Below the pieces are notes generated by a model. It ran no database searches. It saw nothing but the letters and a program-made list of their open reading frames with translations, and was not told where the DNA came from. Shown one piece after another: positions 45,699 through 54,497 of a DNA stretch of 64,000 nt. This DNA is from Caballeronia sordidicola. Its GTDB lineage: Bacteria; Pseudomonadota; Gammaproteobacteria; Burkholderiales; Burkholderiaceae. Position 1 is the stretch's first letter; every line of letters starts with the position of its first letter. The DNA is taken from NCBI RefSeq assembly GCF_001544455.2, contig NZ_FCOC02000004.1:186001-250000 (forward strand), read 5' to 3'. Position numbers and translations under genes: made by a program.

Positions 45699-46637
45699 TC
45701 AGGCCGCGCCGGACGCGTCCGGGGCAAGATCGCGATCCCATGGTGCGACTTCGCCCCACGTTTGCGTCAGCAAGTCGATAAAGATACGCACCTTCGGCGA
45801 CAAATGCCGGCGGGTCGGATACATCGCGCGGATGGGTTTGGCAGCGGGCTGGAATTCGCTCAGCATTGGCACGAGCTTGCCCGTGCGTACGTTGTCCTCG
45901 AGCAGGTATGTCGGCATGTTGATGATGCCAAATCCATGCACGGCAGCGGCGACCAGTGCTTCCGCGCTATCCATTTGCAACCGGGTCACGTGGCTCACCT
46001 CGTTCGCGAGAGGGTCGGTGAAAATCCAGGGCTGAGGCCGTCCCGCGCTCATGAAAAACAGGCATTCGTGATTGAGCAGATCGCCGGGCGCTTGCGGCGT
46101 ACCGTGCGCTTTCAGATAGGCCGGTGACGCGCATGTCAGCAGGTGCTGCTGCGCGACAGTGCGGGCAATCAGACGCGAGTCGGGACGCGGGTCGCCAATG
46201 CGCAACGCAATGTCGATACCTTCATCGATCAGGTCCACGAACCTGTCCGTGAAGCTCACTTCGGCGCGCACGTCGGGCCATGTCTTCAGGAACAATTCGA
46301 TGACCGGCATGACGTGCCGATGCCCCAGTCCCGTGGGCACGCTCAGCCGCAGCACGCCGGTCGGCTTTGCGCTGCGCACGGCCATGGCCAGTTCGGTTTC
46401 CTCGAGGTCGTCGAGAATCTGCGTGCAGCGGGAGAAGAACACATCGCCGTCGTCAGTGAGGCTCAGGCTGCGCGGCGTGCGGTTCAGAAGGCGCACGCCC
46501 AGGCGCTGCTCGAGACGCACAATGCTTTTACCCACCGCGGAACGCGTGAGCCCGAGTTGCTTCGCTGCGATCGTAAAGCTTCCCGCTTTTACGACAGCGA
46601 CGAACATGGCTATATCGTTGATATTTCCAAGTGCCAA
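45699..46637 (-). CDS. LysR-family transcriptional regulator
   Basis: About 312 residues from a TTG at 46637, which has CGGAG nine bases upstream; an ATG at 46607 is the alternative. The winged helix-turn-helix is clear (MFVAVVKAGSFTIAAKQLGL, TRSAVGKSIVRLEQRLGVRL), followed by the periplasmic-binding-like effector domain. It is convergent with the first old yellow enzyme gene and divergent from the second, so it is the likely local regulator of both. Confidence 0.88.
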   Translation of the reverse strand: MALGNINDIAMFVAVVKAGSFTIAAKQLGLTRSAVGKSIVRLEQRLGVRLLNRTPRSLSLTDDGDVFFSRCTQILDDLEETELAMAVRSAKPTGVLRLSVPTGLGHRHVMPVIELFLKTWPDVRAEVSFTDRFVDLIDEGIDIALRIGDPRPDSRLIARTVAQQHLLTCASPAYLKAHGTPQAPGDLLNHECLFFMSAGRPQPWIFTDPLANEVSHVTRLQMDSAEALVAAAVHGFGIINMPTYLLEDNVRTGKLVPMLSEFQPAAKPIRAMYPTRRHLSPKVRIFIDLLTQTWGEVAPWDRDLAPDASGAA

Positions 46638-46739
46638 GGCGGCGCTCCGGGAGAAAGTTGGCGGCAAAGCTGGACGGCTTCAAGGACGCGCCATTGTATT
46701 TCGATTCCCGTGGTCACACGAAAAGCGCATCCGGCGCTC

Positions 46740-46771
46740 GACGGTTGCTTCGTGCTTGACGGTTGCTTCGT
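46740..46771. repeat. direct repeat in the LysR/old yellow enzyme gap
   Basis: GACGGTTGCTTCGT occurs at 46740-46753 and 46758-46771, an 18-base period, about 100 bases upstream of the LysR start. It may be a protein-binding array or a small duplication. Confidence 0.6.
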
Positions 46772-46799
46772 CTTAACGCGGAGTTTTGGTCCCGTGAAA

Positions 46800-46816
46800 G
46801 GGGAAGACGATTCCCC
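46800..46816. promoter_or_regulatory. palindrome GGGGAA-N5-TTCCCC upstream of the second old yellow enzyme gene
   Basis: GGGGAA at 46800-46805 and TTCCCC at 46811-46816 are separated by GACGA, and flanking AAA and TTT extend the symmetry to nine-base arms. It lies in the 453-base LysR/old yellow enzyme gap and matches the palindrome at 44490-44506. The rest of this gap (46817-47090) shows no gene. Confidence 0.6.
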
Positions 46817-47090
46817 TTTAATCCGAGTGCCAAGCATCAACCTCTTGCTGCAAGGCAGGACACCCGCGAGCATGAACCGGTTCAACGATTGTTCGCCGTG
46901 GATGAAGAGTTAACTACGTTTCCACCCAATAAATACTGTTCCTGTTTGGCCTAGACTACGTCGCAGAAAGCCGAGGATCGCTGCTCAGGATTTCCTAAGC
47001 ATTTCGAATTAATAGACCGTGCTGGCGAAGCGTCCTTGTGATCGCCATCGCCGGTTTCCCTGCAATTTCATTCATGTATCGGAGTCTCAC

Positions 47091-48197
47091 ATGTCGCAAC
47101 TTTTCACTTCAACCAACATTGGCCCGTACACGTTGTCCCATCGCATTGTGATGGCGCCGCTTACTCGCATGCGTTCTGGTCCCGGCGATGTTCCCGGTGA
47201 CCTGATGCGCGAGTACTACGCTCAGCGCGCAACGCAAGGCGGTTTGATCGTCGCTGAAGCCACGCCGATTTCTCCCGGCGCAATCGGATATCTGGGTGCT
47301 CCCGGCATCTACGCCGACGAACAGGTTGCGGGCTGGACAAAGGTCGTCGATGCGGTTCATGCAAAGGGCAGCCGGATCTTCCTGCAACTGTTCCACGCCG
47401 GCCGCCAGTCGCACATTGACTTGACGCCCAATGGTGAAGCGCCCATCGCGCCGTCGGCGTTGCCGTCCGACGGATTCGCCTACACCGCTGAAGGCTGGAA
47501 GGCGACCTCCATGCCGCGTGCGCTTGAAACGCACGAGATAGCCGGTATTGTGGAAGAATTTCGCCGTGCGGCCGAACGCGCATTGAACGCAGGTTTCGAC
47601 GGCGTCGAGATTCATGGCGCGAACGGTTATCTTCCAGACCAGTTCCTTCAGGATGGCTCGAACAAACGTACCGACGAATACGGTGGTTCGATCGAAAATC
47701 GCGCGCGCTTTCTTCTGGAAATTACGCAAGCGGCGGTATCCGTCTGGGGCGGCGAGCGCGTGGCAGTCCGGCTGGGACCGAGCGGCACGTGGGGCGGCAT
47801 GTCGGACAGCGATCCTAACGCCACATTCGGTTACGCCGCAGACCAACTGAATCGTTTCGGTCTTGCTTATCTGCACCTGATTGAACCACGTATCAAAGGC
47901 AGTGAGCTCGTTTCCGAGGGTCTTGCGCCCGTAGCGTCACGGCACTTAAGGAAAATTTTCAAAGGACCGATCATTGCCGCGGGCGGTTTTACGCCGGAGT
48001 CGGCCGAGCACATTCTGGGAGAGGGCAGCGCTGACCTGGTTGCTTTCGGACGGCACTTCATCTCGAACCCGGATTTGCCGGAGCGCGTGCGCAAAGGATT
48101 GCCGCTCAACGCCTACGATCGCGACACTTTTTATGGCGGTGACGCGCGCGGCTACACTGACTATGCATCGGCCGATGAAGCAGCCGTTGCGGCATGA
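47091..48197 (+). CDS. old yellow enzyme, NADH:flavin oxidoreductase (NemA-like)
   Basis: The 368-residue FMN enzyme is of the normal length. It starts SQLFTSTNIGPYTLSHRIVM, has the substrate-site His and Asn in VEIHGANGYLPDQFLQDGSN, and the FMN-binding end KGPIIAAGGF and DLVAFGRHFISNPDLPERV. It reduces N-ethylmaleimide, nitrate esters and other electrophiles with NADPH. It is about 60 percent alike by eye to the frameshifted gene at 44583, suggesting duplication. CGGAG precedes the ATG. Confidence 0.92.
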   Translation: MSQLFTSTNIGPYTLSHRIVMAPLTRMRSGPGDVPGDLMREYYAQRATQGGLIVAEATPISPGAIGYLGAPGIYADEQVAGWTKVVDAVHAKGSRIFLQLFHAGRQSHIDLTPNGEAPIAPSALPSDGFAYTAEGWKATSMPRALETHEIAGIVEEFRRAAERALNAGFDGVEIHGANGYLPDQFLQDGSNKRTDEYGGSIENRARFLLEITQAAVSVWGGERVAVRLGPSGTWGGMSDSDPNATFGYAADQLNRFGLAYLHLIEPRIKGSELVSEGLAPVASRHLRKIFKGPIIAAGGFTPESAEHILGEGSADLVAFGRHFISNPDLPERVRKGLPLNAYDRDTFYGGDARGYTDYASADEAAVAA

Positions 48198-48291
48198 GGC
48201 GCGCATACGCGGCAGAGAAAGCCGCTTTCCGATACGCTGCGAGATACGGCATCACGTACCTTGCCCAACGCCGTTTTGAGGAGCAGAAGTC

Positions 48292-48669
48292 ATGACGAAG
48301 ACAGTGAAGACTCCAGGACCCGATCATCCGATCAGCATCGAACCCAATGCATCGCGGATCACGGTGACTATCGGTGGCCGCGTACTTGCCGACACACGAA
48401 AAGCGCTCACGTTGCGCGAAGCGTCGTATCCGCCGGTCCACTATATTCCGCGCAAAGATGTGGATATGTCGCTATTGCAGCGTACCGAACACACGACGTA
48501 TTGCCCATACAAAGGCGAGTGCTCGTACTACAGCATTCCCTTGGGCGGCGAGCGTTCGGCGAATGCGGTGTGGACTTACGAAGACACTTATCCGGCCGTT
48601 GCCGAAATCAAGGACTATCTTGCGTTTTACACGGATCGTGTCGACGCATTCGAAGTGCATGCCGCCTGA
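48292..48669 (+). CDS. DUF427 domain protein
   Basis: The 125-residue protein fits the DUF427 beta-sandwich family (ITVTIGGRVLADTRKALTLR, YYSIPLGGERSANAVWTYED). The CPYKGECSYYS segment, with the two Cys in CPYKGEC, is diagnostic. The role is unknown. It lies 94 bases after the old yellow enzyme gene on the same strand and may be expressed with it. Confidence 0.9.
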   Translation: MTKTVKTPGPDHPISIEPNASRITVTIGGRVLADTRKALTLREASYPPVHYIPRKDVDMSLLQRTEHTTYCPYKGECSYYSIPLGGERSANAVWTYEDTYPAVAEIKDYLAFYTDRVDAFEVHAA

Positions 48670-48849
48670 ATTGTAGTGCCTGGATTGTAATAACGCGCTT
48701 CGAAGCAGGCTGTCTTCGCGTTGAACGTCGTTTGTGCACGTTTTCGCCAGCCGACGTATTTTACGGAGGGCGTTCGTTCAACAACGACGTGTTCGCCTTT
48801 TGCACCGACCGATGCAGAGGCATTCCTATCAACGCTCCAGCGGAGCCTT

Positions 48850-50190
48850 ATGACCATGCAACGTCGCTTGCGGCTGGGCGCTTTCATGCGGCCGGCCACC
48901 ATTCACACCGGGGCGTGGCGTTACCCGGGCGCGTTCCCCGATGCCAACTTCAACTTCGCCCACCTCAAGCGTTTTGCGCAGACGCTCGAGCGTGGGCGCT
49001 TCGACGCGTTTTTCATGGCCGATCATCTGGCCGTGCTCAACATGCCGGCTCAAGCCCTGAAGCGAAGCCACACCGCGACCTCGTTCGAGCCACTGACGCT
49101 GCTTTCGGCGCTTGCCGCGGTGACCGAGCACATCGGCCTGATTGCGACGGCTTCCACCACGTTCGACGAGCCTTATCACGTTGCGCGCCGGTTCGCGTCG
49201 CTCGACCATTTGAGCGGCGGTCGTGCGGGCTGGAATCTGGTCACCACGGCCAATCCCGACGCGGCGCTCAACTTCGGCCTTACCGAACACGTCGAACACG
49301 GAGAGCGCTACAAGCGGGGCCGCGAGTTCTTCGACGTCGTGACCGGCCTTTGGGACAGTTGGGCGGATGACGCTTTCATTCGCGACGTGCAAAGCGGCAT
49401 TTTCTTCGATCCCGCGAAAATGCACGTGCTCGACCACAAGGGCGAAAGCCTCTCGGTGCGCGGCCCACTCAACATCGCGCGGCCGGTGCAGGGGTGGCCT
49501 GTAATCGTGCAGGCGGGATCCTCGGAAGCGGGGCGGCAGATCGCAGCCGAGACCGCCGAGGCCGTCTTTGCTGCGCCGAAATCGCTGGCGGAAGGCCAGC
49601 GATTTTATGCCGACGTCAAAGGCCGCATGGAGAAACTCGGCCGTAATCCCGAGCATCTGAAAATCCTGCCGGCGGCGTTCGTCGTGGTCGGCGATTCGCT
49701 CGATGAAGCGAAGCACAAGCGCGCGCTGCTCGACACCTTCGTACATTACGACAGCGGCATTGCGTCGCTTTCCATCATGCTCGGCCACGATGTCTCCGGC
49801 TTCGATCCCGATGGACCACTTCCGGAAATCCCCGAGACCAACGCAAGCAAGAGCAGCCGTGAGCGCGTGATCGAGTGGGCGGCGCGCGAAAATCTGACGA
49901 TCCGTCAGCTTGCGCAGCGGGTCGGAGGCTATTCGGGGCTTGAGATGATCGGCACGCCGCAGATGATTGCCGACCAGATGGAGCAATGGCTTGTTGAAGC
50001 GGGTTCGGACGGCTTTAATGTGATGTTCCCGTACTTGCCCGGCGGTCTCGACGATTTCGTCGATAAAGTCGTGCCCGAATTGCAGGCGCGCGGCATTTTC
50101 CGGCGCGAGTACGAAGGTCGCACGTTGCGGGAAAATCTTGGCCTGCCGCGGCCGGCGAACCGCTACTTCGAGCCGGGCGCCAGAGAGTAA
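48850..50190 (+). CDS. LLM-class flavin-dependent monooxygenase (NtaA/SnaA/DszA family)
   Basis: The 446-residue protein starts LRLGAFMRPATIHTGAWRYP and contains FDAFFMADHLAVL, TASTTFDEPYHVARRFASLD and GRAGWNLVTTANPDAALNFG. This is the pattern of FMNH2-dependent NtaA/DszA-type monooxygenases, which cleave C-N or C-S bonds in chelators or sulphur compounds with reduced flavin from a partner reductase. GGAG sits before the ATG at 48850. The old yellow enzyme/DUF427 neighbourhood suggests a xenobiotic or electrophile response cluster. Confidence 0.88.
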   Translation: MTMQRRLRLGAFMRPATIHTGAWRYPGAFPDANFNFAHLKRFAQTLERGRFDAFFMADHLAVLNMPAQALKRSHTATSFEPLTLLSALAAVTEHIGLIATASTTFDEPYHVARRFASLDHLSGGRAGWNLVTTANPDAALNFGLTEHVEHGERYKRGREFFDVVTGLWDSWADDAFIRDVQSGIFFDPAKMHVLDHKGESLSVRGPLNIARPVQGWPVIVQAGSSEAGRQIAAETAEAVFAAPKSLAEGQRFYADVKGRMEKLGRNPEHLKILPAAFVVVGDSLDEAKHKRALLDTFVHYDSGIASLSIMLGHDVSGFDPDGPLPEIPETNASKSSRERVIEWAARENLTIRQLAQRVGGYSGLEMIGTPQMIADQMEQWLVEAGSDGFNVMFPYLPGGLDDFVDKVVPELQARGIFRREYEGRTLRENLGLPRPANRYFEPGARE

Positions 50191-50462
50191 ATACCGGCTT
50201 CCCGGAGAGTCTGGTCAATATCACCGGTCCCGCCGAGCGCCGCGCCCGCGCAATCCTGCAGTTCACCGCAACGGATTGCGCCGTTGCCGGGCCGCCTCCG
50301 TGAGCCTAAGTCGAGGGAACCAGAAGGAGAGTCAGGAAAAACTCGTGTTGAAGCGTTGCGGGCAATCCATTACATTCGACGCGTTGTCCAGATGTCGATC
50401 ATCCGGCGCAAACCCGGGTGATCCGCAAACCACTACAAAATGATGTCATTTGGAGATTCACG

Positions 50463-50702
50463 ATGAAAGCGATCAAACTGGTTTCCTTATCCGCTCTCTT
50501 GCTGGCGGTATCCGGTCTGGCCATGGCTCAGAGCGGCGGCGGCAATGGCAACGGCGGTGGCGGCGGTGGTAACGCGCACGGCGCGGCGACCGCAGGGCCG
50601 ACCACGGGTGGCGACAACTCGTCCACGCCGGGCAGCTCACGCGGCAAACCGCACTTGTTCAAGCACAAGCAAAAGAAGACGGCTCCGGCTGCAGCCCAGT
50701 AA
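50463..50702 (+). CDS. small Gly-rich secreted protein
   Basis: The 79-residue product has a signal peptide (MKAIKLVSLSALLLAVSGLA, cleavage after MAQ or AMA), a run of Gly and Asn residues (SGGGNGNGGGGGG), and a basic Lys-rich end. I do not recognise a function. GGAG precedes the ATG, and a strong terminator follows at 50760. Confidence 0.7.
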   Translation: MKAIKLVSLSALLLAVSGLAMAQSGGGNGNGGGGGGNAHGAATAGPTTGGDNSSTPGSSRGKPHLFKHKQKKTAPAAAQ

Positions 50703-50759
50703 TTGCGGGCCGGGCAGCGTGATCAGTCCGTCGCGCCGCCCCTGTAAGCGATGAACGAA

Positions 50760-50805
50760 AAAGCTGTTACGGCCGAGGCAAACGGTCGTAACAGCTTTAT
50801 TTTTT
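50760..50805 (+). terminator. rho-independent terminator
   Basis: AAAGCTGTTACGGCCG pairs with CGGTCGTAACAGCTTT, one G-T pair, with a seven-base loop, followed by ATTTTTT. It ends the small secreted protein gene. Confidence 0.85.
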
Positions 50806-51287
50806 CGTCGAGTGCTTTTCAGCGGACGCTTCGAAAGCTTCGCGTGTCACCAAGGCGCTGAACAGAGAGACTTTGTCCGTTTTTATACTGTCATTGTTGA
50901 ACGGCCACGCGCGCCGGGATTTCCAGCGGGTTAATATGGATGCAACTCAGTTGCACTGAAACCGCTGGCCGCCGTTAAATCTGTCAAATTCAGGAATTCT
51001 GAAATCAGTGATTTCAGTGTAATTTGAACTCTGGGCGGCGCTCATGCTCGAATGTGAGCAATCAGTGCAACAGTCGATGATCTGGCATCATGAAATCTAC
51101 GGCGCTTGTCGCGGATGGTGCGCAACTGCTTCCATGTTGCGGCAAGGATCGGCAGCATATGATTCACGCGAAACCGCTGCGCCGGACTTTTATCACTATC
51201 CACCGGCTGCGCATCTTGGTTGCGCATCAACATTCCGTCGGATATCTCCCGGAATAGCCCGAAATACTAACGTCAGGTCGAATAAGA
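50806..51287 (+). promoter_or_regulatory. upstream region of the Hfq-like gene, with a 19-base palindrome
   Basis: This gap of 482 bases has no supportable gene. CTGAAATCA-G-TGATTTCAG at 50999-51017 is a perfect 9-1-9 palindrome, 270 bases before hfq. The region is richer in AT than its flanks. I see no clear small RNA gene. Confidence 0.5.
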
Positions 51288-51617
51288 ATGGCTACAGAAT
51301 CCCAGCAGCAAAGTCAGAGCGATGTGTTGAACGCTGCTCGCAAAGAGCGCAAGCGAGTCGCAATTTTCCTCGTGAACGGGGTGCGGCTGGTTGGTCACAT
51401 CGAATCTTTCGATCAGTACCTGGTCATGCTGAGTTCGGCCGCTGGCATCCAGGCGGTCTACAAGCATTCCATTTCGACTATCCAGGAAGACACCGGCAAG
51501 GCGTTCGCCGCGGGCGCGGCGCGCACCAGCTCGGGCAGCTCACGCGATGCCGACGCCAAGCGTCCAGTCGCGATCTCGCACAAGCGCCGCTTGCCAACCA
51601 ATATCGGCGGCGAATAA
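51288..51617 (+). CDS. hfq: Hfq-like RNA chaperone, divergent paralogue with extended tail
   Basis: The 109-residue protein has the Sm1 core RVAIFLVNGVRLVGHIESFD and QYLVMLSS and the Sm2 motif YKHSIST, where canonical Hfq has YKHAIST. The head QSDVLNAARKERKRV lacks the usual QDPFLNxLR, so the proximal RNA site Gln8 is changed. The C-terminal 40 residues are Ser/Ala/Arg-rich and basic. It should form a ring that binds sRNA and mRNA. The size and divergence point to a second Hfq paralogue, as known in Burkholderia, not the main Hfq. Confidence 0.88.
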   Translation: MATESQQQSQSDVLNAARKERKRVAIFLVNGVRLVGHIESFDQYLVMLSSAAGIQAVYKHSISTIQEDTGKAFAAGAARTSSGSSRDADAKRPVAISHKRRLPTNIGGE

Positions 51618-51722
51618 GTACGAACGGCGGCGCATCTGCACTATCCGGGTGCGCGCCATACAGCAACGTCCAGCGCTGACCCGTTTGAGCGATTCGCCGA
51701 CATGCGGTATGGACGGACAAAT

Positions 51723-51757
51723 AAAAAGGCGAGGCCTGTTTTGGGCTTCGCCTTTTT
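51723..51757 (+). terminator. rho-independent terminator after the Hfq-like gene
   Basis: AAAAAGGCGAGGCC pairs with GGCTTCGCCTTTTT, one G-T pair, short loop, U-run included in the stem end. It is 105 bases behind the hfq stop. Confidence 0.8.
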
Positions 51758-51809
51758 ATTTCGCATCAATTCACGATTTCGTCATAATCCGAAAGCGTGT
51801 ATCAAAAAC

Positions 51810-52301
51810 TTATCGTCCCGATGACGTCTTTTTGCGCATCACCAATACTGGATGATGATCGACCCGCACAATCTCGTTTGACTGCTTTGTCTCGGCAATC
51901 TCCGGCAGCGAAAGATCGAGTACATCGGCTACAGGTTCCAGCCGTGGACCTGCTGGAACGGCAACGGCGACGTCCGCGGCTTCTGCGCGATCCACCATGA
52001 CGGAATCCTGTGCGGTCGTATGCCGCACGTCCACGGTGCGGCAGCGCACTTCGAATCCCACCGAGCGAATGATCGTCTCGCGTGTCTTCCAGAAAGCCTC
52101 GGCGGAGCGGGTCATGGGCCGCATGGCCACATACTCGATGATGACCGGATAACCTCGCACGCGCGGATAAGCCGCCAGCAGCTGGCCCGACCGGACGTAC
52201 TGCGTATAACGATCTATCTTCTTGGTCAGCAGCGAAAAATGCGTCGCTTCGTCGTCCCAGTCGAGGTCGTCGAAAATGCCGACATACACACGCTTGAACA
52301 A
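51810..52301 (-). CDS. hypothetical protein
   Basis: The 163-residue protein starts MFKRVYVGIFDDLDWDDEAT and has an alpha/beta-looking N-terminal half (SLLTKKIDRYTQYVRSGQLL, VRGYPVIIEYVAMRPMTRSA) and a Val/Ala-rich tail. I do not recognise a family. It lies between the Hfq terminator and the integrase remnant and may belong to either the host or the prophage edge. Confidence 0.55.
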   Translation of the reverse strand: MFKRVYVGIFDDLDWDDEATHFSLLTKKIDRYTQYVRSGQLLAAYPRVRGYPVIIEYVAMRPMTRSAEAFWKTRETIIRSVGFEVRCRTVDVRHTTAQDSVMVDRAEAADVAVAVPAGPRLEPVADVLDLSLPEIAETKQSNEIVRVDHHPVLVMRKKTSSGR

Positions 52302-52340
52302 GATGTTTATGCGCCCGGAAACCCTTTATCCATATAGCGC

Positions 52341-52373
52341 GTCCAAAATTCATCCAATATTCGTCCAAAATTC
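52341..52373. repeat. three tandem 11-base repeats next to the integrase
   Basis: GTCCAAAATTC, ATCCAATATTC and GTCCAAAATTC lie head to tail. The outer copies are identical and the middle one differs at two bases. Their 11-base phasing and their place at the end of the integrase gene are what one expects of recombinase or excisionase arm sites near a phage attachment site. Confidence 0.55.
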
Positions 52374-52987
52374 TAGCCGGCCTTCAGCTTGATTTCCGTC
52401 CATTCTCGACCCCGGACGTCGCGGTAAAGGCTGGTCATTTTCCCGGACTTGTGGCCGAGGAGAGCCTGGGCGAAATCTTGTCCGTACTCCTCGGTATAGA
52501 GGCGCGCGGCAAGAGATCGGATTTCGTGAAAACTCGCCGGCGTGCGGCCGGCAGGAACGGTCAGCTTGGCCTTATCGCGGAAGTGCGCGAACTTGATACT
52601 GAGCGTGCCGCTCTTCGGCGCCGTGCCCGGTTCTACGTTGCCGGTCTTGCGCACGAGGTGGATCACGTTTTTCGATAGAACCTGGTCGCGGCACTTTTTA
52701 AGTACATCCTCCAAAGTCATCCCCAGGGCATCGAGTCGCAGGCCGAGTGGGATGCGCAGCTTCGCGCGCTTGCCTTCCTTGCCCTTCGATTGCTCGACCA
52801 GCAGATACCCGTCTTTGATGTCTTCAAACCGCATCTTTGCGATGTCCTCGCGGCGCTGCCCGCACATGAGCGCGAGTTCCATTGCGTTTGCAATCCAACA
52901 ATCAACGCGTTCCTTGCGCGCCTCGTCGCGGCACTGTCCGGGCAAGTCGCATATGCGGTATTTGCAGTTGCCGAAAGGAGTATTCAT
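52373..52987 (-). pseudogene. tyrosine-recombinase phage integrase, N-terminus replaced
   Basis: The 204-residue frame holds the integrase catalytic half: Arg45 in MCGQRREDIAKMRF, His154 and Arg157 in SFHEIRSLAARLY, His179 in LLGHKSG and Tyr188 in SLYRDVRG. The arm-binding and core-binding N-terminal domains (usually 150-180 residues) are missing. Residues 1-24 (MNTPFGNCKYRICDLPGQCR) look like the start of a different Cys-containing phage protein, so a deletion has fused two genes in frame. The remnant is unlikely to integrate DNA. It starts nine bases after the methyltransferase remnant. Confidence 0.8.
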
Positions 52988-52996
52988 GGTGGTCCT

Positions 52997-54299
52997 CTAT
53001 GCGGCCGCGTAAGCCAGTTCTTTCTCATGGGCGAAGTTGGCGACGATCAGTGCCTTAGCCATCGGCGGGCAGACCGAGTTACCACACATGCGCACCTGGG
53101 CGCTCTTCGTTAGTTGTAGGCCCTGCGCGGCGTCGTCTCCGATGATGTAGTGCTCAGGGAATCCTTGCGCCCGGAACAGTTCGCGCGGCATGAGCATGCG
53201 CAGACCGATGTCGACAATCTGATAGTCCTGCCCGTGGATCGTGACCAGCCCGAAGCGATCGCGGCTAGTGATGGTGGCAAGCGGCCCGTCGAGCTGCGGC
53301 GCTTGGTCCGTTCCGTAGTAGCTGAGCAAGAAGGCTCGTACTTCGGCATGATGCTGGCCGCCGGCGCTTACCGTGGCAAGCGGTTCGTCGGTGGCGGCCG
53401 CTGTGCTCGTGCCGCGCAGTTTGATGAGATTGCTAGTGACAAGCGCCGTGTCGTACTTTGCCGTCACGGTCGCCGTTGGTTCTTCGATGCCGCGCGGCCG
53501 GCTCTGGCCGGCGCGCGCGCCGACGCCTACCAGGCACGCTGACACAAGGCTGTGATGATCGGTCGACGTCACGGTGCCGATCGGTTCTTCGAGGTCTGAC
53601 CCAACGACGCCCGTGTAATGCTTCGCCAGAAAGGCGCTGACCAACGCGTGCTTCGATGTACCGCTGACAACCGTGCCAAGCGGCTTCTCGATGTCCAGCG
53701 CGCGCGGCGCTTGGCCCTCGCGTTCGCCGTAGCCGGTTTGAACCGGCGTGGCCGCCATCAGCGCTTTCTCGCCGCGGTGCGCCCCGGTTATAGCCGTGCT
53801 CGCGCAATTGACGCACGAAGCTATCGAACGTTTTCCCTTTCTTTGCAGGGTCCGGTTTGGCGTTGCCGTCCGCATCGATGACGAGCGGCCCCCACGTCTT
53901 AAATTCTTCGACGTTCTCGAGCATGATCACGCGCGGTTTGCACTTTGCCGCCCAGCGCAACGTGACCCAGGCCAAGCCGCGAATCTTCTTCTCGACTGGT
54001 TTTCCACCTTTGGCCTTGCTGAAGTGCTTGCAATCTGGCGACAGCCAGACAAGGCCGACCGGCTGATTGTTGGTGACCTTGATCGGATCTACGTCCCACA
54101 CGCTTTCGCACAGGTGCTTCGTATGCGGATGGTTCGCGGCGTGCATCGCGAGCGCCTGAGGATCGTGGTTGATCGCAATATCGACCGGACGGTCGAACGC
54201 TTGTTCAAGTCCTTCGCTGGTGCCTCCGCCACCGGCAAAGTTGTCAATGATCAATTCGCTGCCCAAGTCCAGCGCGAGCGTCATCAAGTCACGTTTCAT
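52997..54299 (-). pseudogene. C5 cytosine DNA methyltransferase, internal deletion and frameshift
   Basis: From the ATG at 54299 the frame has motif I (FAGGGGTSEG, residues 21-30), motif IV (SPDC, Cys90) and motif VI (ENVEEF, 128-133), then FVRQLREHGYN at residue 171. At about 53787 it jumps to a sequence that in another frame reads TGAHRGEKAL and continues through the target region to motif IX-X (LFRAQGFPEHY, GNSVCPPMAKAL) at 52997. Motif VIII and perhaps 100-120 residues are gone, and the two parts are out of frame. The intact phage enzyme would protect phage DNA against restriction. Confidence 0.8.
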
Positions 54300-54497
54300 T
54301 TTCTAGTCCTTTGTATCCAGCCGCGTTTGGCTGGTCCTAAACTTGCTTCAATAGTGTTAAACGATTGCTGAATACGCCGCCTTCGTGCGGGTAGGCAGCG
54401 GTTTCCGATTCATGGAATAGCGAGAGAGGCAAATGGCGGAGCGGCGGTCTACAGCGCTCCTTCGTCACTCGGCGCTTTGCAAGCCAGCACTCTTTGC

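Noticed and set aside
51044..51679. A 211-codon plus-strand frame overlapping the Hfq-like gene
   Set aside because: It runs through the Hfq-like gene in another frame and shows no domain or ribosome-binding site.
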